DNA from: Deinococcus sp. QL22
GTDB lineage: Bacteria; Deinococcota; Deinococci; Deinococcales; Deinococcaceae
Reading direction: 5' to 3'
DNA: 64,000 nucleotides
Assembly (NCBI RefSeq): GCF_023370075.1
Contig: NZ_CP097149.1
Span: forward strand, 434,001-498,000
In this document: positions 46,413-54,299 of the stretch, one piece after another
Layout of the letters: every line of letters begins with the position of its first letter
How positions within the stretch are numbered: position 1 is the first letter of the stretch
The notes under the pieces: generated by a model
The model's database searches: none
Told to the model about the DNA's origin: nothing
Seen by the model: only the letters and a program-made list of their open reading frames with translations
Position numbers and translations under genes: made by a program

Positions 46413-47155
46413 TCAGCTTAACCCGCCGCTTTTCAGGATGCCTTCCCAAATGCGGCTCAAGGGGCGGCCATCCCTCGCAGCAGGCCAACTTGACCAGACT
46501 TCGTTGGTGAGCAGACCCAGCCCAAGCGCATCGTTCAGAGCCAGGGCCACTGCGGCTGGAACGGGATAGGGCGGTGTGGCTGGACGGCCCGGTATCGCTT
46601 GGGTGTCGGTAAAGTCCGGCGCGATCAGACGAGGCAAATCCTTTGGCGCTTTGGCCCCACTGACCCCAATCGCTGCAGCCCAGAGGACACGCTGCCACTC
46701 CCGTTCCTCGCCTGCCCGAAAGGCATCCAGCGCATAGCGAACAGCGTCTAAAGGGCGATTCAGCCAGTCGCCAGCAGGACTCGCCAGGGCGAGGGCCGCG
46801 AAGGCACCCGCCCAGTCGAAGGGGGGCCGTCACCACCGCCTGAAGAGGGCGCACGGGTGGCCGTCCACCAGTCCAGGAAATGGTCTGGCCCGGTGAGATC
46901 GGCAAATTCGTCAAAAGTCAGCTCAGGCAATCGGCGTGCGATCAGGGTGTAAATCGCCTGCGCCTGGTCAACCAGCTCCAGGTGTTGCAGGTGGCCGACG
47001 ATTGAAATCTCCCGCCAACTGGGAGACAGGTACGGTACCTGCAGAGCACCGAAGACATCGCAAAAGTCCGGATTGGGCACGCCGAGGGCAGCCTCCGGAG
47101 TGGAACTTCTTTGTTTGTGGTGGGCGAGTGGATCAGGCAAATTCGGCAGTTCCAT
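46413..47155 (-). CDS. Tail assembly chaperone, frameshift product (GT-like)
   Basis: Reading starts as in the 131-residue chaperone and changes to the -1 frame at C_CCC_CCT (46826-46820). It continues as PPFDWAGAFAALALASPAG and onward through WLNRPLDAVRYALDAFRAGEEREWQ to the stop at 46413, about 247 residues in all. The extended frame is open from the slip site to 46413 with normal composition and no start of its own. This is the organisation of lambda gpG/gpGT and most siphophages, where the extended form recruits tail tube protein to the tape measure. Confidence 0.8.
46760..47155 (-). CDS. Tail assembly chaperone, unshifted product (G-like)
   Basis: A 131-residue protein between the major tail protein and tape measure genes, the conserved place for gpG-type chaperones. 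The ATG at 47155 overlaps the preceding stop (TGATG); a TTG one codon upstream is possible. The helical C-terminal half (DQAQAIYTLIARRLPELTFDEFADLTG) fits the family. It bears the slippery heptamer about 20 codons before its own stop. Confidence 0.75.
   Translation of the reverse strand: MELPNLPDPLAHHKQRSSTPEAALGVPNPDFCDVFGALQVPYLSPSWREISIVGHLQHLELVDQAQAIYTLIARRLPELTFDEFADLTGPDHFLDWWTATRAPSSGGGDGPPSTGRVPSRPSPWRVLLATG
46820..46826 (-). promoter_or_regulatory. Programmed -1 ribosomal frameshift site C_CCC_CCT
   Basis: In the zero frame the codons are GGC CCC CCT TCG; after slipping back one base they read CCC CCC TTC GAC TGG, which opens the long downstream frame. It fits X_XXY_YYZ. Confidence 0.75.
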
Positions 47156-47445
47156 CAAAGTCCTTTGCGGGCGATGGGAAGGGTGAGGGGTGTGTGCAAC
47201 TGCAGCCCGGCCACCAGCTTGGGCAGCCGCGCTTTCAAGGGATTACGGCCCACGGCCCAGCCGCCAGCCGTGTGGGCCATGCGGCTGAGCGTACGCGGGC
47301 GCTTGAGAGGGGCATGCACGAGGTAAGCCTGCGCCTCGATACGGTCTGGGTAGACGGTGCACGCCAACAGTGTGACGTGCGGCAAGCGCCCCCGCTCGCC
47401 CAGCACGATCACACTGATTTGCTGGGGAACGGGGGCGCTCGTCAT
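47155..47445 (-). CDS. Phage hypothetical protein, 96 aa
   Basis: Basic strand-rich protein (ISVIVLGERGRLPHVTLLACTVYPDRIEAQAYLVH) between the major tail protein and the chaperone. Its start overlaps the tail protein stop by one base and its stop overlaps the chaperone start. Tail morphogenesis role by position; no family recognised. Confidence 0.6.
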   Translation of the reverse strand: MTSAPVPQQISVIVLGERGRLPHVTLLACTVYPDRIEAQAYLVHAPLKRPRTLSRMAHTAGGWAVGRNPLKARLPKLVAGLQLHTPLTLPIARKGL

Positions 47446-48167
47446 CAGGTACCCAGCTCAGTCCAAACAGGGTTGGCGTCGTTCAGGTTGCAGTAGAACG
47501 CCTTGCCCGAGAGGTTGGCGCTGAACTGGTGACGCATGGAGTTGCCGGTCTGCCCCTGAGGGCTGGGCGCACCGATGTTCACGGTGGCCAGGATCGCTAG
47601 GCCGTCTGGGTAGCGCCACAGGACACGCTCCCGGTTGTTGGGCGTGCCGCTGATCCCCTTTCTGTACAGGCGAGACACCACAGGATTATCCAGGCCTGCC
47701 AGCGTGCGGATGGAGGCGGTCATGTCCTTGCCGTTCACGTTCCGGATCGGGGTGGAACGCCCGTGTACGCGAATGGTTTCTTCCTGATCGGTGAAGCTAG
47801 GGGTAAGTTCCTCAGCGAGAGGGATTTCCAGCAAGACCGAGTACGTCGCGGTGGAGGCATTTGCCACAGCAGCGGGCGCCGCAACGATGTCGAAGGCCGT
47901 AGGTACAGCGGTCAATTCAGCCAATTCGGCCAACGTGATGCTGGTCGTGCCGAAGATCAAGACCGTGCCGCTGGGCAAGGTGACATTGGTGGCACCGCTC
48001 AGGCTAGCCGTCACAGCAGCAGCAGCGATGGCAGCCGTCGTGACCGTCACGTCAGGGACGATCGTGGTCGCGTCAGGCGAAATCAGGTACGCGCGAATGT
48101 TGGTCGCGTCATAGGTCAAAGGAGTGGAGTCAGCGGGCAGGGCAGTCGGAAGTTCGCCTTTAGTCAT
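47445..48167 (-). CDS. Phage major tail (tube) protein, 240 aa
   Basis: A moderately sized strand-rich protein with AAGGAGC seven bases before the ATG, the strongest site in the late region, as expected for an abundant tube subunit. The N-terminal half is Ala/Thr/Val-rich (TTAAIAAAAVTASLSGATNVTLPSG). The C-terminal half has the tube-domain style (NGKDMTASIRTLAGLDNPVVSRLYRKG, RVLWRYPDGLAILATVNIGAP). It lies after the tail terminator and before the chaperone, matching siphophage order. The assignment is by order, size and translation signals. Confidence 0.75.
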   Translation of the reverse strand: MTKGELPTALPADSTPLTYDATNIRAYLISPDATTIVPDVTVTTAAIAAAAVTASLSGATNVTLPSGTVLIFGTTSITLAELAELTAVPTAFDIVAAPAAVANASTATYSVLLEIPLAEELTPSFTDQEETIRVHGRSTPIRNVNGKDMTASIRTLAGLDNPVVSRLYRKGISGTPNNRERVLWRYPDGLAILATVNIGAPSPQGQTGNSMRHQFSANLSGKAFYCNLNDANPVWTELGT

Positions 48168-48178
48168 GTGATGCTCCT

Positions 48179-48586
48179 TTACGTCGCTTGGACGTACGTG
48201 AGGGCGAAGCGCTGGCCCGCGTAATGGGTGCGCGTCGCAGTGTCAAAACGGGTGGGCATGCTGTCAGCTGGACGAGCGCCGCCTGTGCGGAGCTTCAGCG
48301 TGGGATGACGATCCACTTGATTCGCACGGGCTTTCAGATGGGCGAGAAGCAGATCCATCTGACGCTTCCCGGCGGCGGTGGGTGGGGCGCCGTAGAGCAT
48401 CACAAGCACCAGACGTTGGCGCTCCTGATGGCCGTGACCATTTCGCGGTGCGCCCTCGGTCTCGCCGCTAGTGACGGCGTAGATGGTGCCAGAGGGCGGC
48501 AAAGGGTTCGGGACCATGTGGCTGGCCACTTGGCCGGTGTCGTCACGGGCCAGATGCACGCCGAGGGAATCGAGAAGTTGATCCAA
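48179..48586 (-). CDS. Phage tail terminator-like protein, 135 aa
   Basis: Size and place (immediately before the major tail protein gene) fit the tail terminator or tail completion protein that caps the tube. It has an N-terminal helix MDQLLDSLGVHLARD, strands RLVLVMLYGAP, helix AGKRQMDLLLAHLKARANQ and final strands RTHYAGQRFALTYVQAT. This alpha/beta order is that of lambda gpU-type proteins. Confidence 0.65.
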   Translation of the reverse strand: MDQLLDSLGVHLARDDTGQVASHMVPNPLPPSGTIYAVTSGETEGAPRNGHGHQERQRLVLVMLYGAPPTAAGKRQMDLLLAHLKARANQVDRHPTLKLRTGGARPADSMPTRFDTATRTHYAGQRFALTYVQAT

Positions 48587-48619
48587 GGTCAGGGTGGGTC
48601 ACCTCCAGGAATGGATTGG

Positions 48620-49048
48620 TTACTGCAGGGCGCCCAGAGCCGCACGAATGCGGCCGTGCAACTCTGCATCCCCCAAAGCTTTCGTCAGCCAGGGGCGAGC
48701 GCCGTACTCACTGCTACGGCTGAACGGAGAGTTAGGCGGCTCCGGATATTCCAGAGCCCACGCTTCAGGTGGCACGGGGGCCACGCTGTTGAGCGCACCT
48801 ACCACGTAAGTCCAGTCCGGCAACTGCTCTTTACCCAAGCACTTGACCAGGTTTCCGGACTGGCGGGCCGGGTACTCGCCAGGGTTACTGCTGGGATTGG
48901 GCAAGCCCGGGTGCTGGATGCCGGTACCGGGCTGATTGAGCTTCTCTTTCAGGAAGGCCAGAGTGACTTCTGCAACCGCCTCAGCAGCAGGAGCGAGGTG
49001 TCGCCTCAGCCGTTCTTCCAGATCTGCCGCCAAGACAAGTTTCATCAC
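48620..49048 (-). CDS. Phage neck protein, HK97 gp10-like, 142 aa
   Basis: The N-terminal helix MKLVLAADLEERLRRHLAPAAEAVAEVTLAFLKEKLNQ and the PARQSGNLVKCL motif are typical of HK97 gp10/minor tail-connector proteins. So is a C-terminal YGARPWLTKALGDAELHGRIRAAL segment. AGGAGG precedes a GTG (49048) and an ATG (49045); either could start it. It overlaps the preceding stop. It links head completion to the tail terminator. Confidence 0.75.
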   Translation of the reverse strand: MMKLVLAADLEERLRRHLAPAAEAVAEVTLAFLKEKLNQPGTGIQHPGLPNPSSNPGEYPARQSGNLVKCLGKEQLPDWTYVVGALNSVAPVPPEAWALEYPEPPNSPFSRSSEYGARPWLTKALGDAELHGRIRAALGALQ

Positions 49049-49512
49049 GAGCGGCCTCCTGTGGCGCGGCCCACGAACGTCCAGGCCACGCGTTGGGTTC
49101 CTTCGTCCACCACGTCGCCGATAGGGGTCAGCAGCAGCGGTTCCGGCAGTTCTCCACCAAAGATTTCGAACAGCAGGCCGGGCTGATGCAACTCAGCAGA
49201 CCAGTGCACGATGCCTTCCCAGAGCGGCACAGCGATGTCACCGCCGAGGTCGGCACGGTCTTTGGCGTCCAGCTGGTAGACGACACAGGGATACTCGCCT
49301 AAGGAAGTCCCGGCACCTGGTGTTACAGGCGTGGGGTCCGTAGGCGGCGGCGTGATCAGCTCACCGCGCTCGTCATATTCCGGAAGGTCAGGACTTGTCG
49401 GAGTACTGGTGGGCACCTGTTGACGGTAGACGCGAAGGGTTTGGCCCAAGGCTTCGTACACCTCATCGAGGTCAGGCCTGACCAGCTCTTGAAGTTCAGG
49501 CGTGCGAATCAC
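49045..49512 (-). CDS. Phage head-closure-like protein, 155 aa
   Basis: Placed between the first connector and the gp10-like protein, where head-closure or stopper proteins lie. N-terminal helix (TPELQELVRPDLDEVYEALGQTLRVYRQ), a proline/threonine-rich central loop (about 34-68) and then strands (YPCVVYQLDAKDRADLGGDI, RVAWTFVGRA) fit a small beta-barrel with an inserted loop. Starts and stops overlap neighbours by four bases. Confidence 0.6.
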   Translation of the reverse strand: MIRTPELQELVRPDLDEVYEALGQTLRVYRQQVPTSTPTSPDLPEYDERGELITPPPTDPTPVTPGAGTSLGEYPCVVYQLDAKDRADLGGDIAVPLWEGIVHWSAELHQPGLLFEIFGGELPEPLLLTPIGDVVDEGTQRVAWTFVGRATGGRS

Positions 49513-49883
49513 CGGAGCACCTGCAGCGGGGTGGCAAAGACGATGCCCTGACTCTTACGGCTTTCCCGGCGCAACAGCTTGGCCCGCTCAGTGAAGATCT
49601 CCGCCAGAGTAGCGGCCAGTCCCGGACCACCAAGAGCTTTCTCGATTTCGATCTTCGCCACCTTGATGCGCTTGGTTCCCGTAGGAGCTGTGCTTGCTGT
49701 CTGCCGCTGGGCAGCCGCTAACACGTCCAGCAGGTACGCCGCCGCCAGACGGGCATCCCGGTAAGTACTCAGCGCAGCCGAGACCATTGTGGCCTGCAAA
49801 TCCGCATCCTCCTCCGTCAAGAGGATGAACGCCGCCTGACCGTCCGGCCCAAGGTGGAAGGCCACCTGCTCAGCGTCCGTCAT
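49509..49883 (-). CDS. Phage head-tail connector-like protein, 124 aa
   Basis: Mostly helical: LTEEDADLQATMVSAALSTYRDARLAAAYLLDVLAAAQ followed by KVAKIEIEKALGGPGLAATLAEIFTERAKLLRRESRK. Small helical proteins directly after the capsid gene are usually head-tail adaptors (gp6/gp15-like). It ends with VFATPLQVLR overlapping the next gene. Confidence 0.65.
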   Translation of the reverse strand: MTDAEQVAFHLGPDGQAAFILLTEEDADLQATMVSAALSTYRDARLAAAYLLDVLAAAQRQTASTAPTGTKRIKVAKIEIEKALGGPGLAATLAEIFTERAKLLRRESRKSQGIVFATPLQVLR

Positions 49884-49907
49884 GGGTCACCTCCAAAGGT
49901 GAGACGC

Positions 49908-51023
49908 TCAGGCGAAGACGATGCCGGTTTCGATGACAGTGACGTCGCGGTTGCCTTCCACCACCGGCACAAAGTTCTCCACCGCACGGCCCGCGATTTC
50001 CCAATCACGAGGCTGAGCAATGTACACGTAACGATCCAGAGCCACGCCCTTGAAGGCGCCCTCAACAGTGGGCGCCACGTACAACTGCCCCACACGCGCC
50101 GCGCCGATCAGGGCGATGGTGCCGTCACTGCCGAACGACAGCTTCACGAGCTTGCCGTCTGGCCCAGGCACCTGGAACTCTTGCGTCTTCACGACAATGA
50201 ATTCCACGTCCCGGTACTGCGCGTCGAAGTTCTGGCTGAGCGTGTCAAACGACCCATCTGCCTTCTTCGCGAGGCGGCTGATCGTCACGGTGTACGTGCC
50301 GTCATCGTTCTGCACCCGGCGTCCCGTTTCGATGATGCCGTTCGCCGCCTGCGCCTTGATCTTGATGAAGGTCTTCTCGCTGATGTAACGGCGCTGGACG
50401 GTGCTGAGTAGCTTTTGCTCGCCGGTTTCCAAGTCTGGCCAGAAGGTGCTGTTGGCCTGATCGTGTGCCCCAGCAGCCACCACGCGGTTCACCTTGTAAT
50501 CGGCCTTGCCGATCAGCTTCTGACCCTTCACGCCGAAGATCGCTGCCTTGCCGACGTACTTGCCGGTCATGATGGCTTCAGCGCGGGCGATCTTTTCGGA
50601 CAAATCAGCAGCATCGCGCAGGTTGCCCAGCAGCTTCTGAATGAAACCCTGAGCCGTCTGGGTACCGAGGGTGCTATTGGCCTGCCCGCCCAAACGCAGG
50701 AGGGTGTCCTGAATCTGGCGCATGGTGGGTTCGTCCACCGGAATCTCACCAGCGTACTTGTCGGTCTCCCCTTTCCAGCTGTCCGGAGCCACAGCGCCCA
50801 CGTTTGGGAAGGGGCTGTTCATGGCGACAGGCATCAGGGGCGTCACGACCATGTTCAGACTGCTGGCTTCGAAACTGTAAGAGGCACCAGCAACACGAGG
50901 CATCAGACTCAAAAACGGGTCTTTGACGTTGCTGTTGATGTTGGCCTGAGCGAACAGGCTGGTTTTGGCGGGGTCAGCGACGGCCGCAGCGAGCAGCGCG
51001 ACCAGAATCTGCAATTGGTTCAT
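49908..51023 (-). CDS. Phage major capsid protein, 371 aa
   Basis: Identified by place (after scaffold and decoration genes, before connectors), length, and a good Shine-Dalgarno (GAGGAG eight bases before ATG). The N-terminal part (LFAQANINSNVKDPFLSLMPRVAGASYSFEASSLN) has an early segment typical of coat proteins. The EKIARAEAIMTGKY block near 150 fits the spine-helix region, followed by a P-domain-like stretch (DGTYTVTISRLAKKADGSFDTLSQNFD). The C-terminus is EGNRDVTVIETGIVFA. No prohead protease is encoded nearby and no long N-terminal delta region is present, so assembly relies on the separate scaffold. Confidence 0.8.
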   Translation of the reverse strand: MNQLQILVALLAAAVADPAKTSLFAQANINSNVKDPFLSLMPRVAGASYSFEASSLNMVVTPLMPVAMNSPFPNVGAVAPDSWKGETDKYAGEIPVDEPTMRQIQDTLLRLGGQANSTLGTQTAQGFIQKLLGNLRDAADLSEKIARAEAIMTGKYVGKAAIFGVKGQKLIGKADYKVNRVVAAGAHDQANSTFWPDLETGEQKLLSTVQRRYISEKTFIKIKAQAANGIIETGRRVQNDDGTYTVTISRLAKKADGSFDTLSQNFDAQYRDVEFIVVKTQEFQVPGPDGKLVKLSFGSDGTIALIGAARVGQLYVAPTVEGAFKGVALDRYVYIAQPRDWEIAGRAVENFVPVVEGNRDVTVIETGIVFA

Positions 51024-51071
51024 GAAGGACTCCTCTGAGATGAAGGCTCTGGCCTAAGGCGAGCGCGGGTC

Positions 51072-51458
51072 TTAAACGGTGAGTGCAGCGCCGCTGTCGT
51101 TCTGAGGCACGAAGTTGTTCAGCTTGGCGAGCTGGGCAGCGGTCGGCACGGTAGGCAGCTTGTCGATATGCACCACGCCACCCACGACAACCGCCATGGT
51201 GCCGCTGCTCCCCACGCCACGCCGGGTAGGGCTGTAGTCGTAACGGGTCAGACCGGTGACGCCGGTGCCGTCGTAGGGCTTCACCTCGCCTGCAAGGACG
51301 CTGACGATGGTGCCGCTGCGGGCACCAGCTGGGAATGCAGTGCTGCCAATGGCCGCGCCACCTTCCAGATAAATCAGGCTGTCGATATCGGCAATCCAGG
51401 GCGCGTCACTGAGTTGACCAGCAACGAGGTCAGCAGCATTCTGTCGTTCAAAGCTCAT
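51072..51458 (-). CDS. Phage head decoration-like protein, 128 aa
   Basis: Small strand-rich protein (GGAAIGSTAFPAGARSGTIVSVLAGEVKPYDGTGVTGLTRYDYSPTRR split over short strands) directly before the major capsid gene. Phages of this type carry a lambda gpD-like or minor capsid decoration protein here. GGAGG eight bases before the ATG suggests high expression. The C-terminus ends NDSGAALTV. Confidence 0.65.
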   Translation of the reverse strand: MSFERQNAADLVAGQLSDAPWIADIDSLIYLEGGAAIGSTAFPAGARSGTIVSVLAGEVKPYDGTGVTGLTRYDYSPTRRGVGSSGTMAVVVGGVVHIDKLPTVPTAAQLAKLNNFVPQNDSGAALTV

Positions 51459-51494
51459 GGGTATTCCTCCAGAAATTGAAGTGAGATGATCCGC

Positions 51495-52364
51495 TCAGCT
51501 GGTCTTGCTGGCGTTGTCTGTTGGAGCTGTGGGGGTCAGGAAGTCCAGCACGCCGCCGCCCGACTGGGTGGAGTTGCCTTTTTCCTGGCCGGTATTGAGC
51601 AACCATCCAAACGCCTGTTCAGAGTTGCCAGTGTTGTTGCCTGTCGTATTGCCGGTGTCACCTGTGCGGGGAGCTAGCTCCTGCACGGTCCAACCCGCGT
51701 CGGTGATCAGCTTCTCGACCGTAGTGAAGGTGCCGTCTGTGGCTTTCACGCCCCAGGTCTCGACTTCCTTCGGGTTACCGTCCTCGCCCTTGATCGTGAC
51801 CTTGCCCTTTTCCAGCGTGACGTCGCCGAGGATCTTCCCAGCCTTTTTTGGATCCAGCTTGAGTTCACTCAAGGCTGTCTCACGTTCCAGGCCGCGGAGC
51901 TGCGCTTTAGCTCCGGTCACACTGTCGGTAAACGCTTTGGCCAGTTCGCCTCGTTTGTCCTTTCCGGCCTTCCGGTAGCCGTCCAGGTCAAAGCCAGCGT
52001 CGGTAAGGATGCGGGTCGCATCCTGAGCTTCCCCGGCGGCACCCGTCACGTAATCCAGCACCTGCTGGGTGAAGTTGTCGCTGAGTTCCTTGCGTCGCTC
52101 CGCGCTGATGCCTGTGTCCGCCAAAGGGTTCAGGTCAATCCCTGCTTTCTCAGCCACCTTCCGAAAGGCACCAGCCAAAGTACGGGCCTGCTGGTTCTCG
52201 CGAATCTCACGCTGGGTATCTTCACGGGCGGTCTGGGCACTCCCATTGGCCGTGTTGAGTTCAGACTGAGCATCAGCGAGTGCCGCTTGGATAGCGGTGG
52301 TCGCAGGGCCGGTAGCATCGCCGGTGATTCCAGCAGCGGCAAGGTAAGCAGTGATTGACTTCAT
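51495..52364 (-). CDS. Phage scaffolding protein, 289 aa
   Basis: Helical and highly charged, with Gln/Ala/Glu-rich coiled segments (TAIQAALADAQSELNTANGSAQTAREDTQREIRENQQ) near the start. A middle block KLDPKKAGKILGDVTLEKGKVTIKGEDG matches phage GP20-type minor structural or scaffold proteins, and the tail is disordered, Asn/Thr/Gly-rich (GDTGNTTGNNTGNS). Its position between portal and capsid genes fits scaffolding. GGAGG lies upstream of the ATG. Confidence 0.75.
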   Translation of the reverse strand: MKSITAYLAAAGITGDATGPATTAIQAALADAQSELNTANGSAQTAREDTQREIRENQQARTLAGAFRKVAEKAGIDLNPLADTGISAERRKELSDNFTQQVLDYVTGAAGEAQDATRILTDAGFDLDGYRKAGKDKRGELAKAFTDSVTGAKAQLRGLERETALSELKLDPKKAGKILGDVTLEKGKVTIKGEDGNPKEVETWGVKATDGTFTTVEKLITDAGWTVQELAPRTGDTGNTTGNNTGNSEQAFGWLLNTGQEKGNSTQSGGGVLDFLTPTAPTDNASKTS

Positions 52365-52398
52365 GGTTCATCCCTCCTGGGGTGATCTGAAAGGGCGA

Positions 52399-52421
52399 AG
52401 GCCCGCACAACTGGCGGGCCT
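52399..52421 (-). terminator. Hairpin between the 108-aa gene and the scaffold gene
   Basis: Perfect 8-bp stem (AGGCCCGC / GCGGGCCT) with a seven-base loop; the following TTCGCCCTTTC is a poor T tract. It may be a partial terminator or a processing site. Confidence 0.4.
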
Positions 52422-52467
52422 GAGGCTGGACTGGGCTTACCCGCACCTGCGGCGCCGGAAAGAGGGA

Positions 52468-52794
52468 TTACTGAGTGAGCGCGTCTAACGCCTTCTGGGC
52501 GAGAGCGTCACCGATGCCCGAAACACTCTTGAGACGATCCAAGGCATCAGCGGGCAGCCCCGGCGTTCCCGCACTGATCTGAGGCGCGAGTGCCACCAAT
52601 TGGCCGATCAGCGTGTCGCTGGCCTCGCGTTCGCCGTGGTTCACCGCACCCCGAGAAATACGGGCTTCCACGAATGCGCCAGCAGTGCCCAGTGCGGCGA
52701 GTTGGTCTGTGACCGTGGACTGGGCCACTTCAAGAGTGGCAAGATCGGTGCTGGTTTCGGTGGGCTGGGCGGGCTGGGGGGCAGTGTCTGTCAT
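52468..52794 (-). CDS. Phage hypothetical protein with helix-hairpin-helix-like end, 108 aa
   Basis: The start overlaps the portal stop (ATGA). The N-terminal 20 residues are disordered (Pro/Thr). A helical middle follows, and the C-terminus (ALDRLKSVSGIGDALAQKALDALTQ split around Gly-Ile-Gly) resembles a single helix-hairpin-helix motif that contacts DNA backbones. Between portal and scaffold it may be a head-associated DNA-contact protein. Inference only. Confidence 0.6.
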   Translation of the reverse strand: MTDTAPQPAQPTETSTDLATLEVAQSTVTDQLAALGTAGAFVEARISRGAVNHGEREASDTLIGQLVALAPQISAGTPGLPADALDRLKSVSGIGDALAQKALDALTQ

Positions 52795-54296
52795 GTGGTT
52801 CCTCCTGCAGGGTCAGGTGTGGGCGAAGGATTGGGGGCGGGCTCTGGATCAGGTGGTTTGACCACCTCTTTGTCAATCTGTTGCTGAACAGCCTCAGTGT
52901 TCGTCAGACCCTGACGAGCCCGGGCATCCTGCTTGCTGATAATTCCGGCCTTCACGTCCTCGCGATCTGCGGCCCGATCCTCAGGGTTGGGATCGACCAG
53001 GCGGTCTGTCAGCACCGGCTCAACTTCAACCTCAGGCGCAGTCTGTTTGCACAGCGCGAAGCTCATGGCCAGCGTCAGCTCCAGCAGGCCGCGCAGCAGC
53101 TTCACGGCGTCTCGGCGATACCCGTTCAAGCTCTTGAAGAAGCTGGCCATGGCGGTCTTACGAGCCTCACCGGTGGCGCTGGCTTTGTCTGCCATGAGGT
53201 AGTGCCGCTGCTTTGCCTCGGCGTAGATGTTGTACTCACAGCGGCTCAGCGTGAAGTCCAGAGGGCTGCTGTCTACGGGGCCGTGCCGGGTGTAGGAACC
53301 CTTCAAGATGACGGGCACATCACGCACACCCTTGTCGTCGTCCACGGTCTGCGTGGCCACGGTGTCGTTGGTGTACAGCTCCCCACCCGGGCCACGCAAA
53401 GCGGGCAGCGGATCACCCTGCACCTGTGTCTGAACGCCATCGACCGTCACAGTCTTATCCGGGCCGCGCTGGGGCTGCATGTTGTGGAAGTGCTCCATGA
53501 TCTGCCCGGCCAGCTCAGAGTTGTTGATGCTGGCGGTCATGACCATGTTGGCCCCGGCCTGGTTATCCACCATGCCCTGTGTGACGAGTGCGCCCCCCTG
53601 AATTTGGACATAAGGAAGTCGACCACCCAGCGGCAGACGCCAGAGCACGGTGACCGCTCCGCCTTTCCGCAGTTGCAGCACCGTATCGCCTTTTTCATCA
53701 ACAAAGGCCTCTTCGATTCCTCGTTCCTCGCCGTCTTTGGTCTTGCCCAGATCCAGCGTAGATTTCAAGGTCAGGGTGGCTTCGTCTTCGATGATGGTGA
53801 GCCGTTCTGGCTCGTCCAGGGCTTCAAACCGCAGCCACTGGGTCGCCGCCTTGATAGGGGTTCCGTCGCCCTTCAGAGCGGCCAGCACTGCCCCAGCAGG
53901 AATGCGAAGACGGGCTGCGCCTTCCCCATCCCGGATGCGGCTTCGAATCACCCGTTGACAGAGACCATGCAAGTCCCGGTCATTCCACGTAGGCGTCAGG
54001 ATGGCCTCTAACGCTTTGGTGTCCTGTGCAGTCAGGTTCCAGGTAGGCTCACTGCCCAGCACGTGATCGGCAGCATTGCCGACCACCCCGTGAATCATGT
54101 TTTCGGCGGGCACGAAGGCCTGTTGGAGGTCTCGGACAAAAGCAGCACGTCGCTCAGATTTATAACGGAGGGTGGCTTCACTGTCTCCGGGAATGGGGGC
54201 GTACATGCGGCCTTTCCAGAACTGCATGGTGCTGCCCAGCATCTCGCCTTGATCCATGGCGCGGGCCGCGCTCGTGAGGGTAGAAATGGTTCGCAT
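52791..54296 (-). CDS. Phage portal protein, 501 aa
   Basis: Dodecameric ring at the capsid vertex through which DNA is packaged. Identified by size, place three bases after TerL, and layout. The N-terminal clip/wing part includes LRYKSERRAAFVRDLQQAFVPAENMIHGVVGNAADHVLG. A central region holds VLWRLPLGGRLPYVQIQGGALVTQGMVDNQAGANMVM. A long stem/crown helix region includes CEYNIYAEAKQRHYLMADKASATGEARK. A disordered acidic/proline C-terminus (DPNPEDRAADREDVKAG to DPEPAPNPSPTPDPAGG) follows. The Ile-Ser-Lys-Gln-Asp-Ala segment (GIISKQDARARQGL) is typical of portals. Confidence 0.82.
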   Translation of the reverse strand: MRTISTLTSAARAMDQGEMLGSTMQFWKGRMYAPIPGDSEATLRYKSERRAAFVRDLQQAFVPAENMIHGVVGNAADHVLGSEPTWNLTAQDTKALEAILTPTWNDRDLHGLCQRVIRSRIRDGEGAARLRIPAGAVLAALKGDGTPIKAATQWLRFEALDEPERLTIIEDEATLTLKSTLDLGKTKDGEERGIEEAFVDEKGDTVLQLRKGGAVTVLWRLPLGGRLPYVQIQGGALVTQGMVDNQAGANMVMTASINNSELAGQIMEHFHNMQPQRGPDKTVTVDGVQTQVQGDPLPALRGPGGELYTNDTVATQTVDDDKGVRDVPVILKGSYTRHGPVDSSPLDFTLSRCEYNIYAEAKQRHYLMADKASATGEARKTAMASFFKSLNGYRRDAVKLLRGLLELTLAMSFALCKQTAPEVEVEPVLTDRLVDPNPEDRAADREDVKAGIISKQDARARQGLTNTEAVQQQIDKEVVKPPDPEPAPNPSPTPDPAGGTT

Positions 54297-54299
54297 CGT

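Noticed and set aside
45988..46914. Long version (308 codons) of the TM2-like gene
   Set aside because: Its first 169 codons overlap both chaperone frames and look random; the membrane protein clearly begins at 46407.
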